A stretch of DNA of 64,000 bases, taken from NCBI RefSeq assembly GCF_001975665.1, contig NZ_CP019419.1, positions 1,860,001 through 1,924,000 of the forward strand, in the 5' to 3' direction. The translations under genes were made by a program, and so were the position numbers. Source of the DNA: Polaribacter reichenbachii (GTDB lineage: Bacteria > Bacteroidota > Bacteroidia > Flavobacteriales > Flavobacteriaceae). Shown here one piece after another: positions 35,698 to 44,558 of this stretch (positions are counted from its first letter, which is position 1; each line of letters starts with the position of its first letter). The notes beneath the pieces were generated by a model that did not search any database, was not told the DNA's origin, and saw only the letters and a program-made list of their open reading frames with translations.

Positions 35698-37311
35698 TTA
35701 ATTATTTTTAATTTTAAATTTTTTATCGTCTGTTATTGTTATTCTGTTCCAAGCATTTTCTGCTTTAATAAACAAAGATTTATAGGCAGCGACTATACCA
35801 CCTATAAACTGTAAAAATGCTATCATCGCAAAACCTATCATTCCCCAGGTTTTTTCTGCTGTAAGAATAAGTTCTGATTGAGAAATATAATATCTTCTTT
35901 CAATATAAACTCCTACAAGCATTAAGATAAATAAAATACAGTAAATAATTAATGGTTTTACAAATGGGCTCATAAATCCTTTAACAGCTACTTTTGCTGT
36001 TGGTATATAAGGAACTTTTTTATTAATTATCGATAAATAAAAAGCATAAGTATACACAGGCCAACAAGAATATTTTAAAACCATACCTCTCCAATGAATA
36101 CCTCTTTCTGTTTTTTTATCGCAGAAAAAACTTTGAGCATGTGCATAAATAAGTATCGCAATTAAAATGATAGGACTACCTAATATCAAAAATTCACTAA
36201 AGTCCATACTGGCTGGAATTATTTTTGTTGCAAAAAATAACATTGGTACAAAAATAAAGAAAGCTGTCATTGGACCAACTAAATAATAAGTACCTATAGA
36301 TATATAAGATATTTTTTGCCAAAAAGTTAATCCTTTAGAAGCTTTTGGAAATTCATCAAAAAGCATTTCATAAACACCTCTTGCCCATTTTAGTTGTTGT
36401 TTACAATACGAAGTAAAGTCCTCTGGAACTAAACCACGACTAACAATTACGGGATTATATATAGATTTCCATCCTTTTGAATGAATTCTGATAGAAGTAT
36501 TTAAATCTTCAGACAAACCGGTTGCATGACCTCCAATACTTTCTAGAGCTTTTCTTCTAAAAGTACAATTAGCACCAATAGCTACTGCACCACCATAACC
36601 AAATAAACCCATTTGTGTAGGTCCGTAAAATGTATAAGTTTGTTCTGCAGCTCCTTGTGCGGTTAAAGAACGAAACATATTGTAATATCCTTGACTTACT
36701 TGAACAAAACCTACTTTTTCATCTTGGAAAAAACCTAAAGTCTGATCAAGAAAATTAGGAAAGACAATATGATCTGGATCTAATACAAGAATATAATCTT
36801 CATTTGTTTTTTTTAATGCTTCATTAACTTTACCTGCTTTTGCTCCAGGAATATTAACTAATTCTAACCAAACAACTCCATATTGTTCAGCTAACTCTTT
36901 AAAAGCAATATCTTCAGTATCATCAAGTAAATAGGTTGTGTGAGGATAGTTTAAGTTTTGTAATGCTTTAAAAGTATTTTCGAACATTGATAAAGGTTCT
37001 CCTGGAGATGATGTAGTAAAAACTGCTACACTTAAGTTTTTATCTGGTGTTGGAACTTTTTCAGGTTTTTGAATACGTAAATAATTTATCCAAATTAAAG
37101 CTACTCTAATAATTCCATATCCAAAAAATAGGCTCAAAATAATGAATAAAAAAAGGTTTTCAACGTGCTCTGCTCTAAACCACCATTCCATTAAATTAAA
37201 CATACTTATAAAACCTGCTATTGTTAGTCCTAAAAAGACAGCTTTATCTATACTAGTTACTTTTTTAGCTTCCTTAAACTTCCACAAATCATCATGTAAT
37301 TTTGCGCTCAT
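35698..37311 (-). CDS. Processive GT2 glycan synthase (cellulose-synthase-like)
   Basis: The 537-residue membrane enzyme has two N-terminal helices (about 21-75), a cytoplasmic GT2 domain and about five C-terminal helices. Catalytic residues are in place: DD (130-131) in TYLLDDTED, the DxD as DPD (178-180), the TED-like base as SED (267-269) and the QxxRW position as QQLKW (305-309), where Lys replaces Arg. It lacks a PilZ domain, so control by c-di-GMP through this protein is unlikely. Such synthases build beta-linked polymers and push them through the membrane. Its ATG overlaps the stop of the outer-membrane barrel gene (TAATG). Confidence 0.88.
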   Translation of the reverse strand: MSAKLHDDLWKFKEAKKVTSIDKAVFLGLTIAGFISMFNLMEWWFRAEHVENLFLFIILSLFFGYGIIRVALIWINYLRIQKPEKVPTPDKNLSVAVFTTSSPGEPLSMFENTFKALQNLNYPHTTYLLDDTEDIAFKELAEQYGVVWLELVNIPGAKAGKVNEALKKTNEDYILVLDPDHIVFPNFLDQTLGFFQDEKVGFVQVSQGYYNMFRSLTAQGAAEQTYTFYGPTQMGLFGYGGAVAIGANCTFRRKALESIGGHATGLSEDLNTSIRIHSKGWKSIYNPVIVSRGLVPEDFTSYCKQQLKWARGVYEMLFDEFPKASKGLTFWQKISYISIGTYYLVGPMTAFFIFVPMLFFATKIIPASMDFSEFLILGSPIILIAILIYAHAQSFFCDKKTERGIHWRGMVLKYSCWPVYTYAFYLSIINKKVPYIPTAKVAVKGFMSPFVKPLIIYCILFILMLVGVYIERRYYISQSELILTAEKTWGMIGFAMIAFLQFIGGIVAAYKSLFIKAENAWNRITITDDKKFKIKNN

Positions 37312-38819
37312 TAAATTTTGAAATTTATACCTAGGTTAATGTTTTTTCTGCTATAGAAGAATGTTTCTTGATCTATATAAGTGATATTTGCAATAAAATT
37401 ATTTGAAAAATTATATTTAATACTTCCAGTATATTCTTTTGGGGTAAAAGTAGCATCATAAAAACCACCAATCTCTGTTGTGTTAGATGTGGTTGTAACA
37501 GGATAAGGGTTTCTTATATTACCAATAAAACCATAATTTACTTTTGCTTCTAGTGATATTTTTTTGCTAGGCTTGTAATTTATAATAAATATACCTGAGT
37601 GTATTTCTTGTTCTTCTGGTGTAAAATAAGGATTATACACACCTACACCTTGGTTGTCAAAGAAAAAAAGAGTGTCTTCTGAATCTGTATAATTAAAGCT
37701 ATATCCTATTTGGAAATTTAATTTTTTAAATTTTATAGGTTGCGATAAAATCCAACTACCAAACGATTTTATGATATTATCATCATAAAACATTTGATGG
37801 TTGTACCAAGAATGCAAAACGATCCATTTATTGCTATAATCTATTTCGCCAAAAAGGCTTTGATACGTTAAATTAATAGAAGTACTAGCAATTGTACTTA
37901 GTAAGTTGTTTTTTGCATAACCAACTTTTAAGAACGTTTTTTTGAATAAATCTTTTGTGATGCTTAGACCCCCAATCCAATCAGATTTGTCAGAATGATT
38001 TATATAGATACCTCCAAATGCATTTGCTGTAAGTTTAAGCTTATTAAAATAAAATTGATTTTTTAATTGAATAATTAAAGCGTCTTCATTTTCTGGTGTA
38101 AAACTATATCTTGATACTTCTAATTGAGGATTTAAAAATCGTGAAACATATTCACCTACAACTATATGACTTACAAAATAATCTAAAGGTTGAGAATCTG
38201 TTTGGTATTCAAAATTAGCCTTAATATAAGTTGCGGTTACAGCGGCTATTTCTGCCTCTAAATTTTTTGTATAATCGCTGTTTGGGTAAATTTCATTGAT
38301 TTTGGTAATTAACCTTCTCGATTTTTTTATGTCTCCTTTCCAAAAATTAATGTTGGCTTGCATCATTAAGAATTCTATATTTTTAGAATTCTTATCTAAA
38401 AAACGAGATAAAATAGTTTCAACCTTATTTATCTTACCAATTTTATATAAAAAACGAGCATAATCTAATTGTAAATCTTTGTTGGTAGCATCAATAGAAA
38501 TGGCTTTTTTAAACTTATTATCTGCTTCTGAGTTGTTATTATTCATAGACAAAGCATAGGCATAGACCCAGTTTATATATTGGTTGTCAGAAAATTTATC
38601 ATAGTGTTCTGATAAAAATAAAACTGCATTATTGTATTCTTTTTTTGAAATATATTCTTTAGAAATTGCAAGTATTTCTTTTGCACTTTTTGTGTTATTT
38701 ATTTCTTTCTTTAAAGAGGAGGGATTTGACTGATTTTGAGAAAAAACAGCAATATTTAAAAAAAATAAGAAGAAAACAGTAGTAGTTTTTAATACATTTT
38801 CTACCCTTGTTATATTCAT
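37311..38819 (-). CDS. TPR plus YaiO-like outer-membrane beta-barrel protein
   Basis: The 502-residue protein has a signal peptide (FFLFFLNIAVFSQ), a helical region of TPR-like repeats (about 45-195: YINWVYAYALSMNNNNSEADNKFKKAISIDATNKDLQLDYARFLYKIGKINKVETIL) and a C-terminal barrel of about 300 residues with alternating strands, for example LTANAFGGIYIN and ISLEAKVNYGFIGN, ending in LGINFKI as outer-membrane proteins do. The TPR-then-barrel layout parallels BcsC, PgaA and the AlgK/AlgE pair, and the barrel resembles the YaiO type. It is the first gene of the synthase operon and probably forms the export pore or its scaffold (inference from layout). Confidence 0.8.
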   Translation of the reverse strand: MNITRVENVLKTTTVFFLFFLNIAVFSQNQSNPSSLKKEINNTKSAKEILAISKEYISKKEYNNAVLFLSEHYDKFSDNQYINWVYAYALSMNNNNSEADNKFKKAISIDATNKDLQLDYARFLYKIGKINKVETILSRFLDKNSKNIEFLMMQANINFWKGDIKKSRRLITKINEIYPNSDYTKNLEAEIAAVTATYIKANFEYQTDSQPLDYFVSHIVVGEYVSRFLNPQLEVSRYSFTPENEDALIIQLKNQFYFNKLKLTANAFGGIYINHSDKSDWIGGLSITKDLFKKTFLKVGYAKNNLLSTIASTSINLTYQSLFGEIDYSNKWIVLHSWYNHQMFYDDNIIKSFGSWILSQPIKFKKLNFQIGYSFNYTDSEDTLFFFDNQGVGVYNPYFTPEEQEIHSGIFIINYKPSKKISLEAKVNYGFIGNIRNPYPVTTTSNTTEIGGFYDATFTPKEYTGSIKYNFSNNFIANITYIDQETFFYSRKNINLGINFKI

Positions 38820-38969
38820 AAATATTTATTTAATGGGAATTATTATCTATCAAAATATTAATCAACTAGTATTATAATCTTAAGTCAAAGAAACAAATAT
38901 AAATATTTATATTTAGAAAACTTATTAAATTCTAGTGGGGTTTTAGTTTCTCTAAAATCATTTTAATTT

Positions 38970-39004
38970 AAGGTGCTTCTAATTTTTTTTCTCAGAAACA
39001 CCTT
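38970..39004 (-). terminator. Possible terminator of the leucine-rich-repeat gene
   Basis: An 11-bp stem (AAGGTGTTTCT with AGAAGCACCTT on the minus strand, one wobble pair) and a 13-base A-rich loop, 40 bases after the stop. No T-run follows on the minus strand, so the role is uncertain. Confidence 0.35.
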
Positions 39005-39044
39005 TATAAATGGATACTTTAAATTTTAGTACTATAAGAAAAAA

Positions 39045-40994
39045 TTATAGTCCACTTACTGTACCAAAATTTTTCCAAACATCGCTTGCTTTGTATGTCT
39101 CAATAGAAGATGAAGGTACCTTTAATGTAGCATTATCAATAGATACATATTCAAAAACATTGGCTTCTATTGTTAAAGGCGTAGTTATGTCTACTGTTAC
39201 ATTTTGCAAACTACCACAATTATTAAATGCATTGTTTTCAATAGTTGTTATGCTACTAGGTATAATAACATCTGTTAAACTAGTGCATTGAAAAAAAGTA
39301 TATTCTGCTATATTAGTTACTGTATTTGGTATTGGAAAACTTGTTAAACTAGAACATAAACCAAAAGCAGTTTTTCCAATGCTAGTTAAGGTACTAGGAA
39401 AATTAACTTTTGTTAAACTACTACAAGCGTAAAATGTGTTTTCTGGAATGGTGGTAATACCTTCAGGAATTGTAATTTCTGTTACACTATTACAGCCTCC
39501 AAATGCGCCATCTTTTATAGTGGTTACAGTATTAGGTATGTTAATTTCAGTTAAGCTGCTACAGTTCCAAAAAAGGGTAGCTTCTATTGTTGTTAAACCA
39601 CTTGGTAAATCAAGGTTTTTTAAGCTGAAACAATTTCCAAAAGCTGCACTACCAATACTTGTTACACTACTAGGTAAACTGAGATCTTCTAAACTAGCAC
39701 ATCCATAAAAAACAGCATTTCCAATATTTGTTACACTATTAGGTATAGTTATATCTGTAAGATTAGAGCATTCATAAAATAAATTGTCTGATAGGCTTGT
39801 AAAATTATCAGGAATTACGGCTTTTGACATATTAACACATAAACCAAAAGCAGAGTCTTCAATACTAGTTACTGTATCTGGTATAGTAATTTCTTTTAAA
39901 ACTGAGCATGCATAAAATGCAGAATTACCAATTGTGGTTATATGACTAGGAATATCATAAGTTTCTAAATTGTTACAAGCATAAAAGGTAGCTTCAGGAA
40001 TTTTTGTATAACTAGATGGAAAAGTTACTGTGGTTAATGAATTGCAATAACCAAAAACTGCTGAACCCATATCCTCATTTGCCACACTATCTGGTATGGT
40101 AACATTATTTAAACTGCTGCAATAGTAAAATGCAGAATTACCAATACTTTTTATGGTAGAAGGTATGGTAATAGAAGTTAAACTTTCACATCCAAAAAAG
40201 ACATTTTCAGCTAAATCTTCTGTTGATGAAGGGATATCTATTGATGTTAAACTTTTACATTGCCCAAAAGCAGTATGTTCTATGTTTGATACAGCATCTG
40301 GTACATCAATACTTGTTATTCTCGAAGAATCATAAAAAGCTAACTGACCAATACTAGTAACACTTTCAGGTATAGTAACGCTTATTAAGTCATAACAATA
40401 CGCAAAACCTTCGTTGGCAACACTTGTTATATTATAAGTTAAATCAAATTGATCTATTGTGCTTGGTAAATCTAATGCACCTGATGGGCCAGCTTCTGAG
40501 CTTTTTTCTATAGAAACTTCTTTATTAGCTACATTTGTAATGGTATATTTAAAATCACCAATATCAAAAGTGGTACCTACTGCAGGGCCTGTTGCTGCGA
40601 TAACTACAACAGAAACAGTTGCAGAAGAAGTATCTCCATCACTATCAGTAATTGTATAATCGAAAGTATCTGTACCATCAAAACTAGCTTCTGGTGTATA
40701 ATCTATGGTGTCATCCGTTGGGTCGTTTGCTGTGCCTTCAGTATTTACAACAACAGTTCCTCCATTAGCTGTACTTGATGAAATTACAGAAATTGCTCCT
40801 GTATTAGGGCCATCATCACCAAAGTTATCGTTGTTTAAAACGTCAATGTTAATAGAAGTGCCAACATCTGTAGAAGCTGAATCATTTAAGGCATTTGGAG
40901 TGTCGTTTAAATCTTCTTCTTCAGTTCCAGCAGGGCTTGTACATGAAGCAAAAGCTAAAAATGTAATTGCGAGAGCGTATAAAAATTTTCTCAT
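39045..40994 (-). CDS. BspA-like leucine-rich-repeat lipoprotein with cadherin-like domain
   Basis: A 649-residue surface lipoprotein (signal ending LAFASC). Residues ~30-130 form a cadherin/VCBS-like Ig domain: SINIDVLNNDN, TIDYTPEASFDGTDTFDYTITDSDGDTSSATVSVVV. About 18 LRR_5 (BspA-type) repeats of 22-23 residues follow (about 190-620), with consensus L..I.IP..VT.IG..AF..C.SL. The last repeat has the usual capping tail (LKVPSSSIETYKASDVWKNFG). Such proteins mediate adhesion or substrate binding at the cell surface. It is probably a separate transcript beside the exopolysaccharide operon; its promoter is well formed. Many plus-strand frames inside it are antisense shadows caused by the repeat composition. 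Confidence 0.9.
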   Translation of the reverse strand: MRKFLYALAITFLAFASCTSPAGTEEEDLNDTPNALNDSASTDVGTSINIDVLNNDNFGDDGPNTGAISVISSSTANGGTVVVNTEGTANDPTDDTIDYTPEASFDGTDTFDYTITDSDGDTSSATVSVVVIAATGPAVGTTFDIGDFKYTITNVANKEVSIEKSSEAGPSGALDLPSTIDQFDLTYNITSVANEGFAYCYDLISVTIPESVTSIGQLAFYDSSRITSIDVPDAVSNIEHTAFGQCKSLTSIDIPSSTEDLAENVFFGCESLTSITIPSTIKSIGNSAFYYCSSLNNVTIPDSVANEDMGSAVFGYCNSLTTVTFPSSYTKIPEATFYACNNLETYDIPSHITTIGNSAFYACSVLKEITIPDTVTSIEDSAFGLCVNMSKAVIPDNFTSLSDNLFYECSNLTDITIPNSVTNIGNAVFYGCASLEDLSLPSSVTSIGSAAFGNCFSLKNLDLPSGLTTIEATLFWNCSSLTEINIPNTVTTIKDGAFGGCNSVTEITIPEGITTIPENTFYACSSLTKVNFPSTLTSIGKTAFGLCSSLTSFPIPNTVTNIAEYTFFQCTSLTDVIIPSSITTIENNAFNNCGSLQNVTVDITTPLTIEANVFEYVSIDNATLKVPSSSIETYKASDVWKNFGTVSGL

Positions 40995-41018
40995 TATTTT
41001 TGTTTAAGGGGTTGATAA

Positions 41019-41047
41019 CAAAGGTATTTAAATATTCGTTATCTCAA
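41019..41047 (-). promoter_or_regulatory. Promoter of the leucine-rich-repeat lipoprotein gene
   Basis: The minus strand carries TTG (41045-41047), an 18-base gap and TACCTTTG (41019-41026), a full match to the TTG-N17-23-TAnnTTTG promoter of Bacteroidota. The start codon is 24 bases downstream. Confidence 0.65.
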
Positions 41048-41084
41048 AATTTTTTTTATTTTATTTGAATTTATTTTAATGTAA

Positions 41085-42395
41085 CTATTTCTGTCTAAAG
41101 TAAATAGTTATTGGTACTCCAGAAAAATTATAAATTTCTCTAAGTTTATTTTCTAAAAATCGTTTGTAAGGATCTCTAACATATTGTGGTAAATTACAGA
41201 AAAAGGCAAACTGAGGTGTTTGAGTAGGTAACTGCATACAGTATTTAATCTTCACAAATTTTCCTTTAATAGCAGGTGGTGGGTTGTTTTTAACAATTTC
41301 TAACATTGTTTCATTGAATTTACTTGTAGAAATTCTGTTTTTTCTGTTTTCAAAAACTTCTACAGCAGTTTCAATGGCTTTAAATAAACGTTGTTTTGTT
41401 AAGGCTGATATAAAAATAATAGGCACATCTGTAAAAGGTGCAATTTGTTCTTTTACTTTGGCTTCATAATCACGCATTGTATTGGTTTCTTTTTCAACCA
41501 AATCCCATTTATTAATTAAGATGATAACGCCTTTTCTGTTTTTTTCTGCTAACCAAAATATATTTTGATCTTGACCTTCAAATCCACGAGTGGCATCAAT
41601 CACTAAAATAATAACGTCAGAATATTCTATAGAACGTACAGCACGCATTACAGAATAAAACTCTAAATCTTCTTTTACTCTCGATTTTTTTCGGATACCT
41701 GCAGTATCAACCAAATTAAAATCGAAACCAAATCTGTTGTATTTTGTATCAATAGAATCTCTAGTAGTACCTGCAATATTGGTTACAATATTTCTGTCTT
41801 CCCCAATTAGAGAATTAATAAATGATGATTTTCCTGCATTTGGGCGCCCAACAACAGCAAATCTCGGTAATTCTTCTTTTTCTAAATCTACAGCTTCTGG
41901 TTCTGGCATTTTTTCTGCAAGCGCATCTAATAAATCTCCAGTACCTGAGCCATTAATAGAAGCAATTGTATAATATTCGCCTAAACCTAAATTGTAAAAC
42001 TCTACTGCATCAGGTTCTCTCATTGCATTATCAACCTTATTTACAACTGTAAAAATTGGCTTTTTAACTTTACGTAAAAGTTTAGCAACCTCAGCATCCA
42101 TAGGCGTAATACCATCTTCTACATTCACTACGAAAACAATTAAATCTGCTTCATCGATAGCCAGATTTACCTGTTTTCTAATTTCGCCTTCAAAAATATC
42201 ATCAGAACCTTTTATATATCCACCAGTATCTATCACAGAAAATTCTTTTCCATTCCAGTCAGATTTTCCATAATGTCTATCTCTTGTAACTCCGCTAACA
42301 GAATCTACAATAGCTTCTCTTTTTTGTACCAATCTGTTAAAAAGTGTCGACTTTCCTACATTTGGTCTTCCTACAATGGCAACAATGCTATTCAT
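41085..42395 (-). CDS. der: GTPase Der (EngA), ribosome assembly
   Basis: A double-GTPase needed for 50S ribosome maturation. The first G domain starts [22 protein letters not shown], with DTGGYI and NKVD; the second has [25 protein letters not shown] and NKWD. A KH-like C-terminal domain ends [16 protein letters not shown]. The start is the ATG at 42395; a frame opening at a TTG at 42416 begins inside the promoter box TATCTTTG and is rejected. Another GTPase gene, era, lies close by on the same strand, with one small plus-strand gene between. Confidence 0.96.
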   Translation of the reverse strand: MNSIVAIVGRPNVGKSTLFNRLVQKREAIVDSVSGVTRDRHYGKSDWNGKEFSVIDTGGYIKGSDDIFEGEIRKQVNLAIDEADLIVFVVNVEDGITPMDAEVAKLLRKVKKPIFTVVNKVDNAMREPDAVEFYNLGLGEYYTIASINGSGTGDLLDALAEKMPEPEAVDLEKEELPRFAVVGRPNAGKSSFINSLIGEDRNIVTNIAGTTRDSIDTKYNRFGFDFNLVDTAGIRKKSRVKEDLEFYSVMRAVRSIEYSDVIILVIDATRGFEGQDQNIFWLAEKNRKGVIILINKWDLVEKETNTMRDYEAKVKEQIAPFTDVPIIFISALTKQRLFKAIETAVEVFENRKNRISTSKFNETMLEIVKNNPPPAIKGKFVKIKYCMQLPTQTPQFAFFCNLPQYVRDPYKRFLENKLREIYNFSGVPITIYFRQK

Positions 42396-42413
42396 TTGAT
42401 TTGTAATTTTTTG

Positions 42414-42421
42414 CAAAGATA
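42414..42421 (-). promoter_or_regulatory. Putative -7 promoter box of der
   Basis: TATCTTTG matches TAnnTTTG, 18 bases before the der ATG. The same box is found before era at 43886-43893. Confidence 0.45.
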
Positions 42422-42475
42422 CGATTTACTAAAGGATTTTAATTGTAATTTTAAGGGGTTGTAAAATAGATTTCT

Positions 42476-43000
42476 ATGGATAAAAAATTAAACCTATTGA
42501 TAGAAAAAAGAAATAGCGAAGTTTTTCTAAGACCAAGGTTTACAATCGATCTTGATAAGAATTGTAAAGAAATACTTGAGCGTTTTTCTGATGCATTAAA
42601 AAATGAAAACTCAAGCATTATTGGCAATATTGTTGATGGTCATGTTTTTATAAAAGTTTCTAAGAAAGAAGAACATTTTTGGTCTCCTCAATTGCATTTA
42701 GAAATCATAGAAAAAACATCAGAAAGCTCATTTTTAAAAGGGTTGTTTGGTCCTAAACCTGCAGTTTGGACACTTTTTATGTTTATTCATTTTGTAATCG
42801 GAATTTCATTTATTGCTTTTTGTATGCTATTATATACAAGAGTTTCTTTAAATGAATCACTTTTTTTTCCTGTATTAATGATGATTGTTTTACCGATAAT
42901 ATGGTTGCTTCTGTATTTTTTAGGTAAAATAGGAAAAAATACAGGTAAACATCAAATGAGAAAATTACATAGCTTTATGATGCAAGTAATTGAAAATTAA
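42476..43000 (+). CDS. Small two-span membrane protein, unknown
   Basis: A 174-residue protein of unknown function. Residues 1-90 are soluble and charged (RNSEVFLRPRFTIDLDKNCKEIL, HFWSPQLHLEIIEK), residues ~97-117 and ~128-148 form two membrane helices, and the tail is basic (GKIGKNTGKHQMRKLHSFM). The arrangement suggests a small inner-membrane protein with a cytoplasmic N-terminal domain. It lies between der and era on the opposite strand; the 3' ends of this gene and era overlap by 4 bases. A conserved role in this place is not known to me. Confidence 0.6.
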   Translation: MDKKLNLLIEKRNSEVFLRPRFTIDLDKNCKEILERFSDALKNENSSIIGNIVDGHVFIKVSKKEEHFWSPQLHLEIIEKTSESSFLKGLFGPKPAVWTLFMFIHFVIGISFIAFCMLLYTRVSLNESLFFPVLMMIVLPIIWLLLYFLGKIGKNTGKHQMRKLHSFMMQVIEN

Positions 43001-43881
43001 TTCTGATTATAACCAAAACGTTTTAATTGATTCTTATCACTTCTCCAGTTTTTATTCACTTTTACATAGAGCTCAATAAAAACTTTTTTCTGAAAAAAGC
43101 GTTCTAAATCTTTTCTAGCTTCAGCGCCAATTCTTTTTATTGCAGTTCCTTTGTGTCCTATAATTATTCCTTTTTGAGTATCGCGTTCTACCATAATTAT
43201 AGAGCGAATTCGAACAATATTTTCTTGTTCAATAAATTCTTCTGTTTCAACTTCTACAGAATAAGGAATTTCTTTTTTGTAATGCATTAGAATTTTTTCT
43301 CTAATTTTTTCATTTACAAAAAAGCGTTCAGGTTTATCCGTTAATTGGTCTTTAGGGTAAAAAGGAGGTCCTTCTGGTAATAGTTCAATTATTTTATAGA
43401 AAACAGCTTCTACATTAAATTTTTCTAAGGCAGAAATTACATAAACAAAAGAATTTGGTACTTTTTCTCTCCAATATTTAATTTTTTCATCAACTTCTTC
43501 TTTGTTCGATTTATCAATCTTGTTTAATAAAAGTATAACAGGAATTTTACTGTTAATGATTTTGTTGAAAAAAGCTTCATTTTTTAATGCAGTTTCTCCA
43601 ACTTCAACCATATATATTAAAACATCAGCATCATCTAAAGCAGATTTTACAAAATCCATCATAGAGGCTTGCAATTCATATGCAGGTTTTATGATTCCTG
43701 GAGTATCAGAAAAAACAATTTGATATTCTTCGTGATTAACAATTCCTAAGATTCTATGCCTTGTTGTTTGTGCTTTTGGGGTGATGATAGATAATTTTTC
43801 ACCAACCAAAGCATTCATCAAAGTAGATTTACCCACATTAGGATTTCCTATAATATTTACAAAACCAGCTTTATGTATCAT
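42997..43881 (-). CDS. era: GTPase Era, 16S rRNA maturation
   Basis: Era binds 16S rRNA and helps 30S assembly. The G domain opens [44 protein letters not shown], with DTPGI, NKID and SALEKFN. The C-terminal KH domain has EKILMHYKKEIPYSVEVETEEF and KGIIIGHKGTAIKRIGAEARKDLERFF, the RNA-binding loop. An upstream extension of 49 codons is open to 44028 but would run antisense over the initiator tRNA, so the ATG at 43881 is chosen. The promoter box TATCTTTG ends only 4 bases before this ATG, so the message may be leaderless. Confidence 0.96.
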   Translation of the reverse strand: MIHKAGFVNIIGNPNVGKSTLMNALVGEKLSIITPKAQTTRHRILGIVNHEEYQIVFSDTPGIIKPAYELQASMMDFVKSALDDADVLIYMVEVGETALKNEAFFNKIINSKIPVILLLNKIDKSNKEEVDEKIKYWREKVPNSFVYVISALEKFNVEAVFYKIIELLPEGPPFYPKDQLTDKPERFFVNEKIREKILMHYKKEIPYSVEVETEEFIEQENIVRIRSIIMVERDTQKGIIIGHKGTAIKRIGAEARKDLERFFQKKVFIELYVKVNKNWRSDKNQLKRFGYNQN

Positions 43882-43885
43882 AAAA

Positions 43886-43893
43886 CAAAGATA
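43886..43893 (-). promoter_or_regulatory. Putative -7 promoter box of era, very close to the ATG
   Basis: TATCTTTG matches TAnnTTTG. Transcription from it would begin at or within a few bases of the ATG at 43881. No clear -33 TTG is visible upstream. Confidence 0.45.
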
Positions 43894-43992
43894 ACTTGTT
43901 TTCTGTTTTGTCTTTAAATTTATGCTGAAAAAAAATAAATGAAATAAAGTTTGGATAATAGTTTCTTTGTGTTGTATCTTTGCAGTCCAAAT

Positions 43993-44065
<73 letters not shown>

Positions 44066-44069
44066 CTAT

Positions 44070-44124
44070 TTTAAAGCACAAAAAAGCGGATTGTTTATTA
44101 CAATCCGCTTTTTTGTGCTTTAAA
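44070..44124 (+). terminator. Strong hairpin after tRNA-fMet
   Basis: A 24-bp perfect stem (arms 44070-44093 and 44101-44124) with loop TTTATTA. The GC-rich core GCGGATTG is followed by an A/T stretch, so the 3' arm contains a T6 run. It is nearly symmetrical and could stop transcription in both directions. Confidence 0.75.
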
Positions 44125-44558
44125 GTTTTATAATACTTAATAGCTCGTCAAGACTAATCGTTATGTTTAAATAAGGAGTTGGTTAATCTAAAGAGAAAGA
44201 GCTCTATATTTCTTACTCCTCTAAATTGGGGCTTAAAGCTTTGAATTAGGAGTTTAGTATTCTGTGTTCGGTTTGTTTTACTTTTTTATGTCAATAAAAG
44301 TTGGATTTTTGTTTTTTTTAAGTTTAATAAGTGTGTTTAGAAATGAGTTCTTGCTGATCTAAATATATTAAAAAATATAATATTTAGGTAAGCTTAAATT
44401 ATTTGTAGTTATAAATATTTTATTTATTGTTTAGTTATTTAAACGAAGATAAGTAATGAAAAAATAACTATACAAATAATGATTTAATTGTTGAAAAATG
44501 CCTATTTTACTGATTTATTTTAAATTAATAACCAAACAATTTTTTAATATTTACAATT
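44125..44558. other. Intergenic region before the glucan-locus regulator
   Basis: 434 bases without a coding frame that I can support. The DNA is AT-rich and no match to TAnnTTTG with a proper -33 is clear; no RNA structure beyond the terminator at its left end was recognised. It should contain the promoter of the regulator gene. Confidence 0.6.

Noticed and set aside
39010..41007. Several plus-strand open frames of 60-100 codons opposite the leucine-rich-repeat lipoprotein
   Set aside because: They lie antisense to a repetitive gene with strong family match, lack signals of their own and mirror the repeat codons.
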